Positions 8,768-16,659 of a stretch of 37,825 bases of DNA are shown here, one piece after another. Below the pieces are notes generated by a model. The model was given only the letters and a program-made list of their open reading frames with translations. It was not told the DNA's origin and did no database searches. Made by a program: the position numbers and the translations under genes. Numbering within the stretch: position 1 is the stretch's first letter; each line of letters opens with the position of its first letter. Source of the DNA: an uncultured Acidimicrobiales bacterium (GTDB lineage Bacteria; Actinomycetota; Acidimicrobiia; Acidimicrobiales; SZUA-35); contig CALHCB010000102.1 in the NCBI GenBank assembly GCA_937930695.1, positions 1 to 37,825 on the forward strand, read 5' to 3'.

Positions 8768-9888
8768 TGTTCGCCAGTGGTGTCACCGGATCTGCCCTCG
8801 TCTGGTCATTAGTCATCGGTTTGCTGCTGTTGGTGGCGAACGCGATCTTCGTGGCCTATGAGTTCGCAGTGCTTGCGGCAAAACGTTCCGCGTTCGAGAG
8901 CTCGGCGGAGGACGGCAATCGGGTCTCGCTGGCCTCGCTCGATTCTCTGTCTGACCTCTCCAATCAGCTGGCTGGGAGCCAACTCGGCATCACGATGGCA
9001 TCGCTCGGATTGGGGTATGTGGGAGAGCCTGCGCTCGCGAGCCTGTTCGAGCAGGCGCTCGGGACGTCGCTGTCTGAGGGAGTGACCACCACCCTTTCGT
9101 TCTCGGGAGCGCTGGCGATCACGGTGTTCCTTCACCTTGTGTTCGCCGAGATGGTCCCAAAGAACATCGCCATCGCGCGGCCTGAAGCCACGGTTCGGTG
9201 GCTCGTGCTGCCCTATCGGGCCTACCTCGCAGTCTTCAGACCCTTCGTGCTGTTCCTCAATGCGCTGGCCAATGTGGGCTGTCGCCTCGTTGGAGTTGAG
9301 CCCCGAGACGAGATCGTTACGTCGCACTCCACAGCGGAGCTGGCATCGATTGTCCGGCTGGCCTCTGAGGAGGGCGAGATCGAGACCGACTCGGCCGAAC
9401 TGTTGCAGGGTGCGCTGGCATTCGCAGAGCGTCCGGTCGGCGAGGTGGCCCGACCTCTGGAATCTTTGGCCACCATTCGATTTGGAGCCACTGCCGCGGT
9501 GGCCGAGCGCGTGGTGAACGAGAGCGGTCAAACTCGGGTTCCGATCGTGGCCGTCGAAGCGGGGGCCGGCGGGCAGCCACGACTGGTTGGCTACCTGCAT
9601 GTCATGGAGTTGCTTGCCATTCCTGTCGAGGAACGGCATCGTCCGATTCCTGCCGCGATGACGCGCCAAATGGCCGTTGTTCAGGCCGATCGTCCCTTGA
9701 TCGAGGTGCTGCGTGTCATGCGACTGCTTCGACGTCAGCTCGCCGTCGTCACCTCAGACGATGGGCCGCAGGGATTGATATCTGTAGAAGAGGTGGTCGA
9801 GGCGTTGGCGGTGCATCAGCACAGTCGGGAAACGCCGAGAAGTGATCAACTTGCCGCGGGCTCTGACGGTAGGGGTTCAACCACTTAG
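8764..9888 (+). CDS. CNNM/CorC-type membrane protein, shorter paralogue without CorC_HlyC domain
   Basis: A second DUF21/CNNM protein of 374 residues, coupled to the preceding paralogue by an ATGA overlap. The transmembrane DUF21 domain (about 1-195) is conserved, including MVPKNIAIARP. The cytoplasmic CBS region (about 205-355) is diverged: the usual EHGG/TDGVLTLED segment reads TSDDGPQGLISVEEVVEAL. The protein ends there, with no CorC_HlyC domain. It probably partners the full-length copy in one complex, the paired arrangement seen in many actinobacteria. The ion handled is unknown. Its TAG stop is part of TAGCGT (9886-9891), a possible -10 for the following M23 gene. Confidence 0.88.
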   Translation: MMFASGVTGSALVWSLVIGLLLLVANAIFVAYEFAVLAAKRSAFESSAEDGNRVSLASLDSLSDLSNQLAGSQLGITMASLGLGYVGEPALASLFEQALGTSLSEGVTTTLSFSGALAITVFLHLVFAEMVPKNIAIARPEATVRWLVLPYRAYLAVFRPFVLFLNALANVGCRLVGVEPRDEIVTSHSTAELASIVRLASEEGEIETDSAELLQGALAFAERPVGEVARPLESLATIRFGATAAVAERVVNESGQTRVPIVAVEAGAGGQPRLVGYLHVMELLAIPVEERHRPIPAAMTRQMAVVQADRPLIEVLRVMRLLRRQLAVVTSDDGPQGLISVEEVVEALAVHQHSRETPRSDQLAAGSDGRGSTT

Positions 9889-9909
9889 CGTGAGTGATCA
9901 TCACCACCC

Positions 9910-10980
9910 ATGGTCATGGGGTTGGAAATATGGTTAACCTCTGCGTTCTTGCGTGTGCGATCCCTTTCTGCCATTTTCGCGCTGATCGTTTCCCTCGGTG
10001 CGATTGTCACCGTGCCGGCTGGCGCTCAGCGAACTCCCGGGCTTGATGAGGCGCGGGCGCGCGTCGAGCGTTTGACCCAAGAGTTGGCCGATGCCGAGAC
10101 CGAGCTCAGCAAGCTGGAGCTCGCCACCCTGGGAGCCCAGTCGCAGTTCGATGCACTTGATGCCCAGTCAGCAGGTCTGCTCGAAAGCGTCACCGATGCT
10201 GCGGTGCTCGACTTCACCAGGTCGGGAACCGAACCGAACCTCTTTGTCACCAACGATCTCACGGCTGCGCTTCGGGCTGGAACCTTGACCGACGCTGCGA
10301 TTGGTGCGGATACCGATGCGCTCGATGAGTACCGAATTCTGTTCGAAGACTTGGAGTTGGCTCGTCTCGGTCTGGCCGCCGCGTCCGAAGAACGAGAAGC
10401 GCATTGGGCCGAGCTTCTGGAGAAGCGCGAAGAGCTCGGTGCCGAACTAGCGAAGCTGGAAGAAATCGAAGCGGAGCGCCTCGCGGAAGAGCGACGGAAG
10501 GCCGCTGCTGCGGCTGCCGCAGCCGCTGCGGCGTCCGGGGGAAGTAGCGGGGGAACCACCGCTGCCGCATCGGGTGCAGCCGCACCTGGAGGTCTCTTGA
10601 CCTATTGCCCGGTCGCAGGTGCGAATTCGTTCATCGACTCGTGGGGATATCCGCGCTCTGGTGGGCGCAGCCACAAGGGCGTCGACATGATGGCAGCCAT
10701 CGGTGTGCCAATCGTTGCCCCGGTCAGCGGAACGGTCAGCCATCGTTCAAATCGGGTCGGCGGGCGTTCCTTCCACTTGAACGGTGACGACGGCAACTAC
10801 TACTACGGCACGCACCTTTCGGCCTACGGCAACTCTGGCAGAGTGAATGCCGGCGATCTGATCGGGTACGTCGGCGACGACGGGAACGCCGCTGGCATTC
10901 CTCACCTTCACTTCGAGATCCATCCAGGCGGTGGCTCTGCGGTGAATCCGTATCAGGCGACAAAAGCTGCTTGCGGTTAG
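9910..10980 (+). CDS. Secreted M23-family peptidase with coiled coil and poly-alanine linker
   Basis: Predicted exported peptidoglycan endopeptidase of 356 residues. A signal peptide or N-terminal anchor lies at about 18-39 (cleavage near PAGA). A long charged coiled coil follows (about 43-195), interrupted by a globular stretch. Then come an uninterrupted alanine run (198-208) and a Gly/Ser/Ala linker, and the M23 domain (about 238-348) with HKGVD (His255, Asp259), His302 and HLH (332-334), all zinc and catalytic positions intact. [10 protein letters not shown] at the start of the M23 domain nearly matches SWGFPRSGGR in the other M23 protein of this block, so the two are paralogues with different linkers. 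The start is placed at ATG 9910; ATG 9916 is an alternative. Confidence 0.88.
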   Translation: MVMGLEIWLTSAFLRVRSLSAIFALIVSLGAIVTVPAGAQRTPGLDEARARVERLTQELADAETELSKLELATLGAQSQFDALDAQSAGLLESVTDAAVLDFTRSGTEPNLFVTNDLTAALRAGTLTDAAIGADTDALDEYRILFEDLELARLGLAAASEEREAHWAELLEKREELGAELAKLEEIEAERLAEERRKAAAAAAAAAAASGGSSGGTTAAASGAAAPGGLLTYCPVAGANSFIDSWGYPRSGGRSHKGVDMMAAIGVPIVAPVSGTVSHRSNRVGGRSFHLNGDDGNYYYGTHLSAYGNSGRVNAGDLIGYVGDDGNAAGIPHLHFEIHPGGGSAVNPYQATKAACG

Positions 10981-10989
10981 GCACGACAG

Positions 10990-12369
10990 GTGAACAACGA
11001 GGGGACCGGGGACCAACTCGCTGCTGCCCTGCAGCACGCGCTCATGGCCCACCTGAGTGATGACACGGCACTCGTTGAGCGTGCCGTGCCACTCACCGGT
11101 GGCGCCAGCCGTGAGACGTTTGCGGTCTCCGCCTCGCGCTCTGGCCAGCCTTGGCCCTTGATTCTGCAACGTGAGCGCGGCGGCGGGCGCCGGCGGCCCG
11201 AAGGCATGGACGCCGAAGCGGCCGTGGTTCGGACCGCTCACGAGGGCGGGGTGCCGACGCCGCAGGTCATCATCAGCCACAACGACGTCAGCGACGAGCT
11301 GAGCGCAGCAGTTGGCAATAGCTGGTTCGTTTGTGAGGCGGTCGATGGCGAGACCATTGCCAGAAGAATTCTCCGCGACGATGTCTATGTCGACGCTCGC
11401 CGTGATCTGCCTCGCCAGTTGGGAAGTGCGCTTGCCGCAGTCCACCAGCTTCCGTTCGATCATCTCGAGTGGATCGAGGCACCTGATGAGCTGGCCAAAT
11501 ACCGCGAGGTCGCCGATGAGATGGAGCTGGCGAGCCCCGCGTTCGAGCTGGCCTTTCGTTGGCTCAACGCGAATCGGCCTGCACCGAGCACTCCCAACCT
11601 CGTGCACGGAGACTTCCGCATGGGAAATCTCATTGTCGACGAGCACGGGCTCAGTGCGGTCATCGATTGGGAACTCGCCCACGTCGGAGACCCGATGGAA
11701 GATCTGGGCTGGCTTTGCGTACGGGCGTGGCGGTTCGGGGGAGCGGGGCCAGTCGCCGGGGTCGGTGACTATGGGCCGCTCTTTGAGGGCTACGCCGCTG
11801 CGTCGGGCCGCTCGGTTGATCCCGAGGTCGTTCGATGGTGGGAGACACTCGGAACGCTGAAGTGGGGGATCATGTGTGGCAGCCAGGTCACCACCCACCG
11901 CAACGATGTGGTGCGGTCGGTCGAGCTGGCCGCAATTGGTCGTCGGATCGCGGAACAAGAATTCGATGTTCTTGGCTTGATAGGGACAGAACCCCTCGAG
12001 ATGCCAGAGGATCAACATGTTGTCGAGACACCGGTCCGGACCGGTGAGACATCGGTGGCAGAACTGGTCGAGGCCGTTCGAGAGTTCTTGGCTGGTGATG
12101 TCATGAGCGCAACCGAAGGTCGGGTGAGCTTCCACGCTCGGGTTGCCGCGAACGCGCTCTCGATTGTCGAGCGCGATCTCGTTCGAGGTCCGACGCTCGA
12201 ACAGGCTGACCGAGAGATGTTCGCCCGATTTGGTGCGGCGTCACGTCGTGAGCTCGCCCAACGCATCCGATCTGGTGAACTTGACGCTCAAGCAGCAGAG
12301 CTTCGGTCAGCGCTGCATGAGTCGGCGGTTGGCAAGTTGAGGATCACGAATCCGCGCTGGCTGGGCTGA
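10990..12369 (+). CDS. Aminoglycoside-phosphotransferase-like kinase with C-terminal DUF6285-like domain
   Basis: Small-molecule kinase of the APH/choline-kinase fold, the subgroup found beside or fused to acyl-CoA dehydrogenases (ACAD10/FadE-associated). The 459 residues hold an N-lobe with the LTGGASRETF loop (35-44), the catalytic loop LVHGDFRMGN (Asp208) and the metal-binding IDWE (Asp226). From about 350 on is an alpha-helical region (EAVREFLAGDVMSATEGR, HARVAANALSIVERDL) that resembles DUF6285, which in other genomes is often a separate gene next to the kinase. The start is GTG 10990, 9 nt after the M23 stop. The substrate is unknown; nothing suggests antibiotic resistance. Its stop codon is within a 20-bp tandem duplication. 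Confidence 0.87.
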   Translation: MNNEGTGDQLAAALQHALMAHLSDDTALVERAVPLTGGASRETFAVSASRSGQPWPLILQRERGGGRRRPEGMDAEAAVVRTAHEGGVPTPQVIISHNDVSDELSAAVGNSWFVCEAVDGETIARRILRDDVYVDARRDLPRQLGSALAAVHQLPFDHLEWIEAPDELAKYREVADEMELASPAFELAFRWLNANRPAPSTPNLVHGDFRMGNLIVDEHGLSAVIDWELAHVGDPMEDLGWLCVRAWRFGGAGPVAGVGDYGPLFEGYAAASGRSVDPEVVRWWETLGTLKWGIMCGSQVTTHRNDVVRSVELAAIGRRIAEQEFDVLGLIGTEPLEMPEDQHVVETPVRTGETSVAELVEAVREFLAGDVMSATEGRVSFHARVAANALSIVERDLVRGPTLEQADREMFARFGAASRRELAQRIRSGELDAQAAELRSALHESAVGKLRITNPRWLG

Positions 12370-12392
12370 GGTCGCGCTGGCTGGCTGGAGAT
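12353..12392 (+). repeat. 20-bp tandem duplication across a stop codon
   Basis: 12353-12372 and 12373-12392 both begin CGCGCTGGCTGG and diverge slightly after it. The first copy contains the kinase TGA stop, and a third, partial copy may start at 12393. It resembles the stop-straddling repeat at 7315-7398. Confidence 0.65.
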
Positions 12393-12445
12393 CGCTGCGT
12401 CATGATGAGCGAGCTGCTGCCCGCCCAACGAAGAGGTTCTGACCC

Positions 12446-13513
12446 ATGACCACCCCAATGCTCCCTGGCCGCCTCGATGCTCCAACCCGAGACATCAAGG
12501 ATGACCCTCGCGCCGACCCTCGCATGATCGCAGCGATGGCTCCGATGGGCCTCGATGTAGCACCGCCACCGACGCCCGTGGATGGTTCGTCATCGCTCGA
12601 AGACGTTCTCGCCCACTGCGCGGAAGCCGAGATGGGGTTTCAGGCGCTTGGTTCGGTTCTCTCGGCGATGTCATCGCCAGTCGAGGGCGTGACGTCGTCG
12701 ACCGAGGTCATCAAGGGCGTCGACGGCAATGACGTCACGCTGTACATCACCAAGCCCGACAATGCCGATGGTCCGGTGCCGTGCATCGTGCACACACATG
12801 GCGGCGGCATGGTGATTCTGACTGCAGCCGACGCTGGCTATCAGCGTTGGCGCGAAGAGTTGGCGGCAACGGGTCTCGTTGTTGTCGGCGTGGAATTTCG
12901 AAACGGCGCAGGAGAACTCGGACCTCACCCCTTCCCAGCAGGGCTGAACGACTGCGGCAGCGGAGCGCAGTGGGTTATTGCCAACCGCGAGGCACTCGGG
13001 GTGTCGAACGTGATCATGTCGGGCGAATCGGGCGGTGGCAATCTTGCGATCGCCACGGCGTTATTGGCCAAGCGAGATGGCTGGCTCGATGGGATCGCCG
13101 GTGTCTATGCCCAATGCCCCTATGTGTCGAACGCCTATGCCGATCCACCAGCGGAGCTGACCTCACTGTTCGAGAACGACAACTATTTTCTCAGCGTCGA
13201 CAACCTGGCGGCGCTGGCAAAGCCGTATGACCCGACGGGCGAAAACGCCACGAATCCTCTGGCGTGGCCCTACCACGCCACCGCGTCCGATGTCGCCGGA
13301 CTGCCCCCGCACGTGATCTCGGTGAATGAACTCGATCCGCTTCGCGATGAAGGTTTGGCCTACTTCCACACGCTCCTCGCCGGCGGTGTGAGCGCGGTGA
13401 GTCGCACCGTCAATGGCACATGTCATGCGGGCGACTGCCTGTTCCTCGACGCGATGCCTGAGGTCTACCGAGCCACGCTGCGTGACATCAAGAGTTTCGC
13501 CGATTCCCTCTGA
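12446..13513 (+). CDS. Alpha/beta hydrolase (fold-3, HSL/acetyl-esterase type)
   Basis: Probable carboxylesterase or lipase of the hormone-sensitive-lipase family, 355 residues, cytoplasmic (no signal peptide). The oxyanion motif HGGG is at 118-121. The nucleophile elbow reads GESGGG with Ser195, where the family norm is GDSAGG. The acid is probably Asp in [10 protein letters not shown], and the catalytic His lies in the C-terminal CHAGD. A Shine-Dalgarno-like AAGAGG (12431-12436) stands 9 nt before the ATG. It converges on the enoyl reductase with a 26-nt gap. The natural ester is unknown. Confidence 0.88.
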   Translation: MTTPMLPGRLDAPTRDIKDDPRADPRMIAAMAPMGLDVAPPPTPVDGSSSLEDVLAHCAEAEMGFQALGSVLSAMSSPVEGVTSSTEVIKGVDGNDVTLYITKPDNADGPVPCIVHTHGGGMVILTAADAGYQRWREELAATGLVVVGVEFRNGAGELGPHPFPAGLNDCGSGAQWVIANREALGVSNVIMSGESGGGNLAIATALLAKRDGWLDGIAGVYAQCPYVSNAYADPPAELTSLFENDNYFLSVDNLAALAKPYDPTGENATNPLAWPYHATASDVAGLPPHVISVNELDPLRDEGLAYFHTLLAGGVSAVSRTVNGTCHAGDCLFLDAMPEVYRATLRDIKSFADSL

Positions 13514-13537
13514 CCTACCCGCACCCGGGGCCGGTCA
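13511..13537. terminator. Possible bidirectional terminator
   Basis: TGACC (13511-13515, including the hydrolase stop) is complementary to GGTCA (13533-13537), around a C-rich then G-rich core. It lies between converging genes. There is no T-tract and the stem is short, so support is weak. Confidence 0.3.
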
Positions 13538-13539
13538 GA

Positions 13540-14319
13540 TCAGGCACCGACGATGGAATAGCCACCATCGACATGAATGATCTGACCGGTTGTTTGCGGG
13601 AACCAATCCGAGAGGAGGGCGACACAGGCTTTGGAGACGCCCGTCGAGTCGGTGACATCCCAGCCCAACGGGGCGCGTGCCACCCATTCGTCTTCGAACT
13701 TGGCAAAGCCCGGGATGGACTTCGCTGCGATCGTCTTCATCGGGCCAGCGGCGACGAGGTTGGAACGGATTCCGGCCGGACCAAGCTCGCGGGCGAGATA
13801 GCGGTTCAGTGACTCGAGCGCCGCTTTGGCGACGCCCATCCAGTTGTACGCCGGCCACGCAACCGTCGCATCGAAGGTCAGTCCGAGCAGGCTGCCGCCA
13901 CCTTCTTCGGCGGGCGGCATGAGCGGGGTGACGATGTCGGCCAGGCTCCGCAATGAGTACGCCGAAATCTGCACTGCGGTTGCCACGTCGTCCCAATTGG
14001 CGCCAAAGAAGTCATCGCCGAGCGCAGCTTCGGGGGCAAAGCCAATCGAATGAAGAGCACCGTCGACGCGACCCCACGTTGATTCGAGATGCTCGCGCAC
14101 CGCGGTGCAGTGATCGGGGTTGCTGATGTCGAGCTCGAGGACTTCCGGAGCGGTCGACAGTTTTCGGGCGGTTCGTTCAGTGAGTCGCATCGCTCGGCCA
14201 AAGCTTGTCAGGACGATTTCTGCCCCCTCTGCTTGTGCGAGTTTTGCCACGCCGAACGCCAACGAATCGTCCGTGAGGACACCGGTGATCAGCAGCTTCT
14301 TGTCAGTGAGGAGACCCAT
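13540..14319 (-). CDS. fabI: NADH-dependent enoyl-[acyl-carrier-protein] reductase (FabI/InhA)
   Basis: Last reductive step of each fatty-acid elongation cycle (type II FAS): trans-2-enoyl-ACP to acyl-ACP. The 259-residue SDR-fold protein aligns closely with mycobacterial InhA. The nucleotide-binding region is ITGVLTDDSLAFGVA with Ser20. Active-site residues are Phe149, Tyr158 and Lys165 in FDATVAWPAYNWMGVAK, numbered exactly as in InhA. The C-terminal NLVAAGPMKTIAAKSI and GDIIxxDGG-type ending are also conserved. Members with this signature include the isoniazid target of mycobacteria; drug sensitivity here is not inferable. It starts at ATG 14319 and is divergent from the ligase gene across 175 nt. 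Confidence 0.95.
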   Translation of the reverse strand: MGLLTDKKLLITGVLTDDSLAFGVAKLAQAEGAEIVLTSFGRAMRLTERTARKLSTAPEVLELDISNPDHCTAVREHLESTWGRVDGALHSIGFAPEAALGDDFFGANWDDVATAVQISAYSLRSLADIVTPLMPPAEEGGGSLLGLTFDATVAWPAYNWMGVAKAALESLNRYLARELGPAGIRSNLVAAGPMKTIAAKSIPGFAKFEDEWVARAPLGWDVTDSTGVSKACVALLSDWFPQTTGQIIHVDGGYSIVGA

Positions 14320-14482
14320 TGCCTCTCAGACTGGCAGAGTCCGCAGTCGGTTACGTGCCCCCGATCAGAAAGTCTCTCCGCTGAGGTCAGTGGATCCATC
14401 GTTGCGTGAGTCAGACGAGGGCTTGCTTGGAGGTCCCCATTTGTTCATTGTTGAGGCTTTTCTTTCTCCGAGCGTCTCTCGC

Positions 14483-14488
14483 TACGCT
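14483..14488 (+). promoter_or_regulatory. Candidate -10 box, leaderless mshC-like gene
   Basis: TACGCT ends exactly 6 nt before the GTG at 14495. With a normal start point 6-7 nt downstream of the -10, the mRNA would begin at the GTG. It supports that GTG over the ATG at 14525. Confidence 0.55.
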
Positions 14489-14494
14489 GCGGCC

Positions 14495-15646
14495 GTGCCT
14501 GAATCCCACGATGACCTTGCCCCGATGCAGATATTCGATACTGCTCGAGGAGAAATCGTTCCCTTTGAACCGGGACCGGTTGTGCGGATCTATACCTGCG
14601 GCATCACGCCCTACGACGCGACCCATCTCGGTCACGCCGCGGCGTACGTCGGGTATGACGTATTGCAGCGGCGATTGCGTGACAGAGGCCACGAGACGCG
14701 CTGCGTGCGTAACGTGACTGATGTCGATGACGACTTGCTGCGCAAAGCACGCGAGGTGGGGATGCACTATCTCGATCTCGCAGCGGCCGAGACGGCCCGT
14801 TTCGACAGCGACATGGTCGCACTCGGAATGATCCCGAGTTGGAGCGAGCCCCGGGCCACATCGGCCATCGCGGAGATCCGTTCGATGATCAGCACGTTGT
14901 TCGAAAAGGGGAATGCCTACACCGTCGAGGGGTGGATCTATTTCGACGTCACGACCTATGAAGACTTCGGATCCATCTCGGGCTATGACCACGAGACGAT
15001 GCTCGCGCTGCATGCTGAGCGCGGTGGGAACAACGAAGATCCCAAGAAGAGGAATCCGCTCGACTTCGTTCTTTGGCAGCCATCGGCACCCGGTGAGCCG
15101 GAGTGGGAGTCATTGTGGGGTGCTGGTCGTCCTGGTTGGCACATCGAGTGCTCGGCCCTCGCCCTTCGTGAACTCGAGGTCGAGACGATCGATCTTCATG
15201 GCGGCGGCAGCGACCTCATCTTCCCTCACCACGAGTGCGAGGCAGCGCAATCACAGGCTGCAACCGGTGAGCCGTTCGTCCGTCATTGGATGCATCAAGC
15301 CATGGTGCGGATGGATGGCGAGAAAATGTCGAAGTCCCTCGGCAACCTCGTCTTCGTCAGCGAACTCCGCAAGACCTATGACACCCGAGCGATTCGCCTG
15401 GGCATCGTCGCGTTTCACTACCGCACCGAATGGGAGTGGAACGAGCAGATCATGCCCGCGGCTGCGGAGCGTCTCGAACGCTGGGTCGCTGCCGGTCAAG
15501 GCGATGGCGCGTTGGCCGAGGTGCGGGCCGCGCTCGACAACGATCTCGATACTCCCGCTGCGGTGGCCGCGATCGATGCCGCAGTGGCCGACGGTCTTGG
15601 CGTTTCCTCTGCTGCCGAACTACTCGGAATTGACCTGTCGGCCTAA
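14495..15646 (+). CDS. mshC: MshC-like cysteine ligase (cysteinyl-tRNA synthetase family, short form)
   Basis: Class I synthetase-fold enzyme that activates cysteine with ATP. MshC joins it to GlcN-inositol in mycothiol synthesis; CysS joins it to tRNA. The 383 residues from GTG 14495 include the HIGH-type CGITPYDATHLGHAA (35-49), worded as in MshC, the MshC-like GYDHETML and ERGG segment (163-178), zinc ligands Cys35, Cys219 and His245, and KMSKS (277-281). Only about 100 residues follow KMSKS, so the CysS anticodon-binding extension is absent, as in MshC. The middle (KRNPLDFVLW, GRPGWHIECSAL, HHExE) reads like CysS and keeps a Glu249 at the fourth zinc-ligand position of CysS. MshC is favoured by length and signature; a minimal CysS is the alternative. 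The frame is open further upstream, antisense to fabI, with no support. Confidence 0.75.
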   Translation: MPESHDDLAPMQIFDTARGEIVPFEPGPVVRIYTCGITPYDATHLGHAAAYVGYDVLQRRLRDRGHETRCVRNVTDVDDDLLRKAREVGMHYLDLAAAETARFDSDMVALGMIPSWSEPRATSAIAEIRSMISTLFEKGNAYTVEGWIYFDVTTYEDFGSISGYDHETMLALHAERGGNNEDPKKRNPLDFVLWQPSAPGEPEWESLWGAGRPGWHIECSALALRELEVETIDLHGGGSDLIFPHHECEAAQSQAATGEPFVRHWMHQAMVRMDGEKMSKSLGNLVFVSELRKTYDTRAIRLGIVAFHYRTEWEWNEQIMPAAAERLERWVAAGQGDGALAEVRAALDNDLDTPAAVAAIDAAVADGLGVSSAAELLGIDLSA

Positions 15647-15659
15647 CCCTCGATTTCTC

Positions 15660-15681
15660 GGTGGGCCGAGCATGGCCCGCC
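15660..15681 (+). terminator. Putative hairpin terminator after mshC-like gene
   Basis: GGTGGGCC (15660-15667), loop GAGCAT, then GGCCCGCC (15674-15681) form an 8-bp stem with one G-U pair, 14 nt after the stop. No T-tract follows, as is common in GC-rich actinobacteria. Confidence 0.45.
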
Positions 15682-15711
15682 AGCGACGTGATGGCTCACA
15701 GATGGCTGGAC

Positions 15712-15717
15712 TAAGGT
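15712..15717 (+). promoter_or_regulatory. Candidate -10 box of plsC-like gene
   Basis: TAAGGT lies 10 nt before the ATG at 15728, giving a leader of at most a few bases. Confidence 0.4.
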
Positions 15718-15727
15718 CGCCCACAAC

Positions 15728-16597
15728 ATGGGGACCACAGAGCGATCGACGGAGAAGGGGCTGACGACCGGCAATGGTCGCGTGCTCGATGAGCTTCCGA
15801 CGTTCGACGAGCCTCGCCCGCTCCCTGACAACATCGGAAAATGGCAGCCGCTGGCTCGCAAGATCGCTGCACCGCTCTTCCGGATGCTCTTCAAGGTCAC
15901 GGTTGAAGGGCTGGAGAACATCCCGGCCTCCGGCCCCGCGGTGTTGTGCCCCAACCACCTCTCGGTGATCGACTCGTTCGTGCTTCCTGCGGTGTTGCCA
16001 CGAGGGATCATGTACGTCGGCAAAGCGGAGTATCTGGACGACTGGAAGACCGCCAAACTCTTTCCCGCGATGGGCATGATTCCCATCGACCGGCGGGGCG
16101 GCGACCACGCCACCGCGGCCCTTGATACGGCGCGATCTGTCCTCTCCGGCGGTGGCCTGTTCGGGATTTACCCCGAGGGCACTCGGAGCCGAAGCGGGAA
16201 TCTCCACAAGGGGCACACCGGTGCAGCCAGGCTCGCGATCGAAACCGGCGCCCCAATTATCCCCGTTGGATTGCTCGGGACGCTGGATATCCAGCCTCCT
16301 GACCAGGCCATGCCGAATTTCTTCACCGAAGCGACGGTCAAGATCGGTGCGCCGATCCAATCGTCTCGCTATGCCGACCGGGTTGGCGACCGATCGGTCT
16401 ACCGAGAACTCATCGATGAGGTGATGTTCGAAATCCAAGCGCTCACGGGACAGACCTATGACCCGACCTACGCAGGGGCCAAGCCATCAACTCCAACACC
16501 TGATGGTGAACGCAGCGCCGTTGTTGCCGAAGCGACCATCGGTCGCCGCTCCTCTGCGGAGGTCCTCAAACCACGGCCTCTTGTAGGGGTCAGCTGA
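15728..16597 (+). CDS. plsC: 1-acyl-sn-glycerol-3-phosphate acyltransferase (PlsC family)
   Basis: Membrane-associated acyl transfer to lysophosphatidate or a related lysolipid, making phosphatidate for phospholipids. The 289 residues have the acyltransferase block I NHLSVID (His77, Asp82 of HxxxxD), block III PEGTRS (149-154) and block IV APIIPVGL. One amphipathic or hydrophobic segment precedes block I. N- and C-terminal tails of about 35 and 50 residues are polar and probably disordered. It starts at ATG 15728 behind its own -10 box, 62 nt upstream of thrS, so co-transcription is possible but thrS also has its own promoter box. Acceptor specificity within the family is not certain. Confidence 0.88.
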   Translation: MGTTERSTEKGLTTGNGRVLDELPTFDEPRPLPDNIGKWQPLARKIAAPLFRMLFKVTVEGLENIPASGPAVLCPNHLSVIDSFVLPAVLPRGIMYVGKAEYLDDWKTAKLFPAMGMIPIDRRGGDHATAALDTARSVLSGGGLFGIYPEGTRSRSGNLHKGHTGAARLAIETGAPIIPVGLLGTLDIQPPDQAMPNFFTEATVKIGAPIQSSRYADRVGDRSVYRELIDEVMFEIQALTGQTYDPTYAGAKPSTPTPDGERSAVVAEATIGRRSSAEVLKPRPLVGVS

Positions 16598-16647
16598 GCC
16601 AGCGGCTGGTAGGGCCGAAATCGAACCCTGCAGCAGAAGTTCAGCCG

Positions 16648-16653
16648 TAGACT
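16648..16653 (+). promoter_or_regulatory. Candidate -10 box, leaderless thrS
   Basis: TAGACT ends 6 nt before the GTG at 16660, so transcription probably begins at the start codon. No T-box or other leader could fit. Confidence 0.55.
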
Positions 16654-16659
16654 CTGGCC

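Noticed and set aside
10747-12135. Long minus-strand open frame (462 codons) opposite the kinase and the second M23 gene
   Set aside because: It lies antisense to two genes with clear motifs; its translation has no recognisable domain and is Arg/His/Pro-rich as expected from GC-rich shadow frames.
10990-12369. Antibiotic-resistance aminoglycoside kinase
   Set aside because: The APH fold is shared by many metabolic kinases, and the DUF6285-like tail points to the acyl-CoA-dehydrogenase-associated group.
14120-14494. N-terminal extension of the MshC-like ligase
   Set aside because: It overlaps fabI on the other strand, lacks family similarity, and a -10 box sits 6 nt before the GTG at 14495.
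14320-14494. Possible small gene or riboswitch in the fabI-mshC gap
   Set aside because: No conserved start with ribosome site, no strong stem set and no known aptamer pattern was seen; only the -10 box at 14483 is supported.
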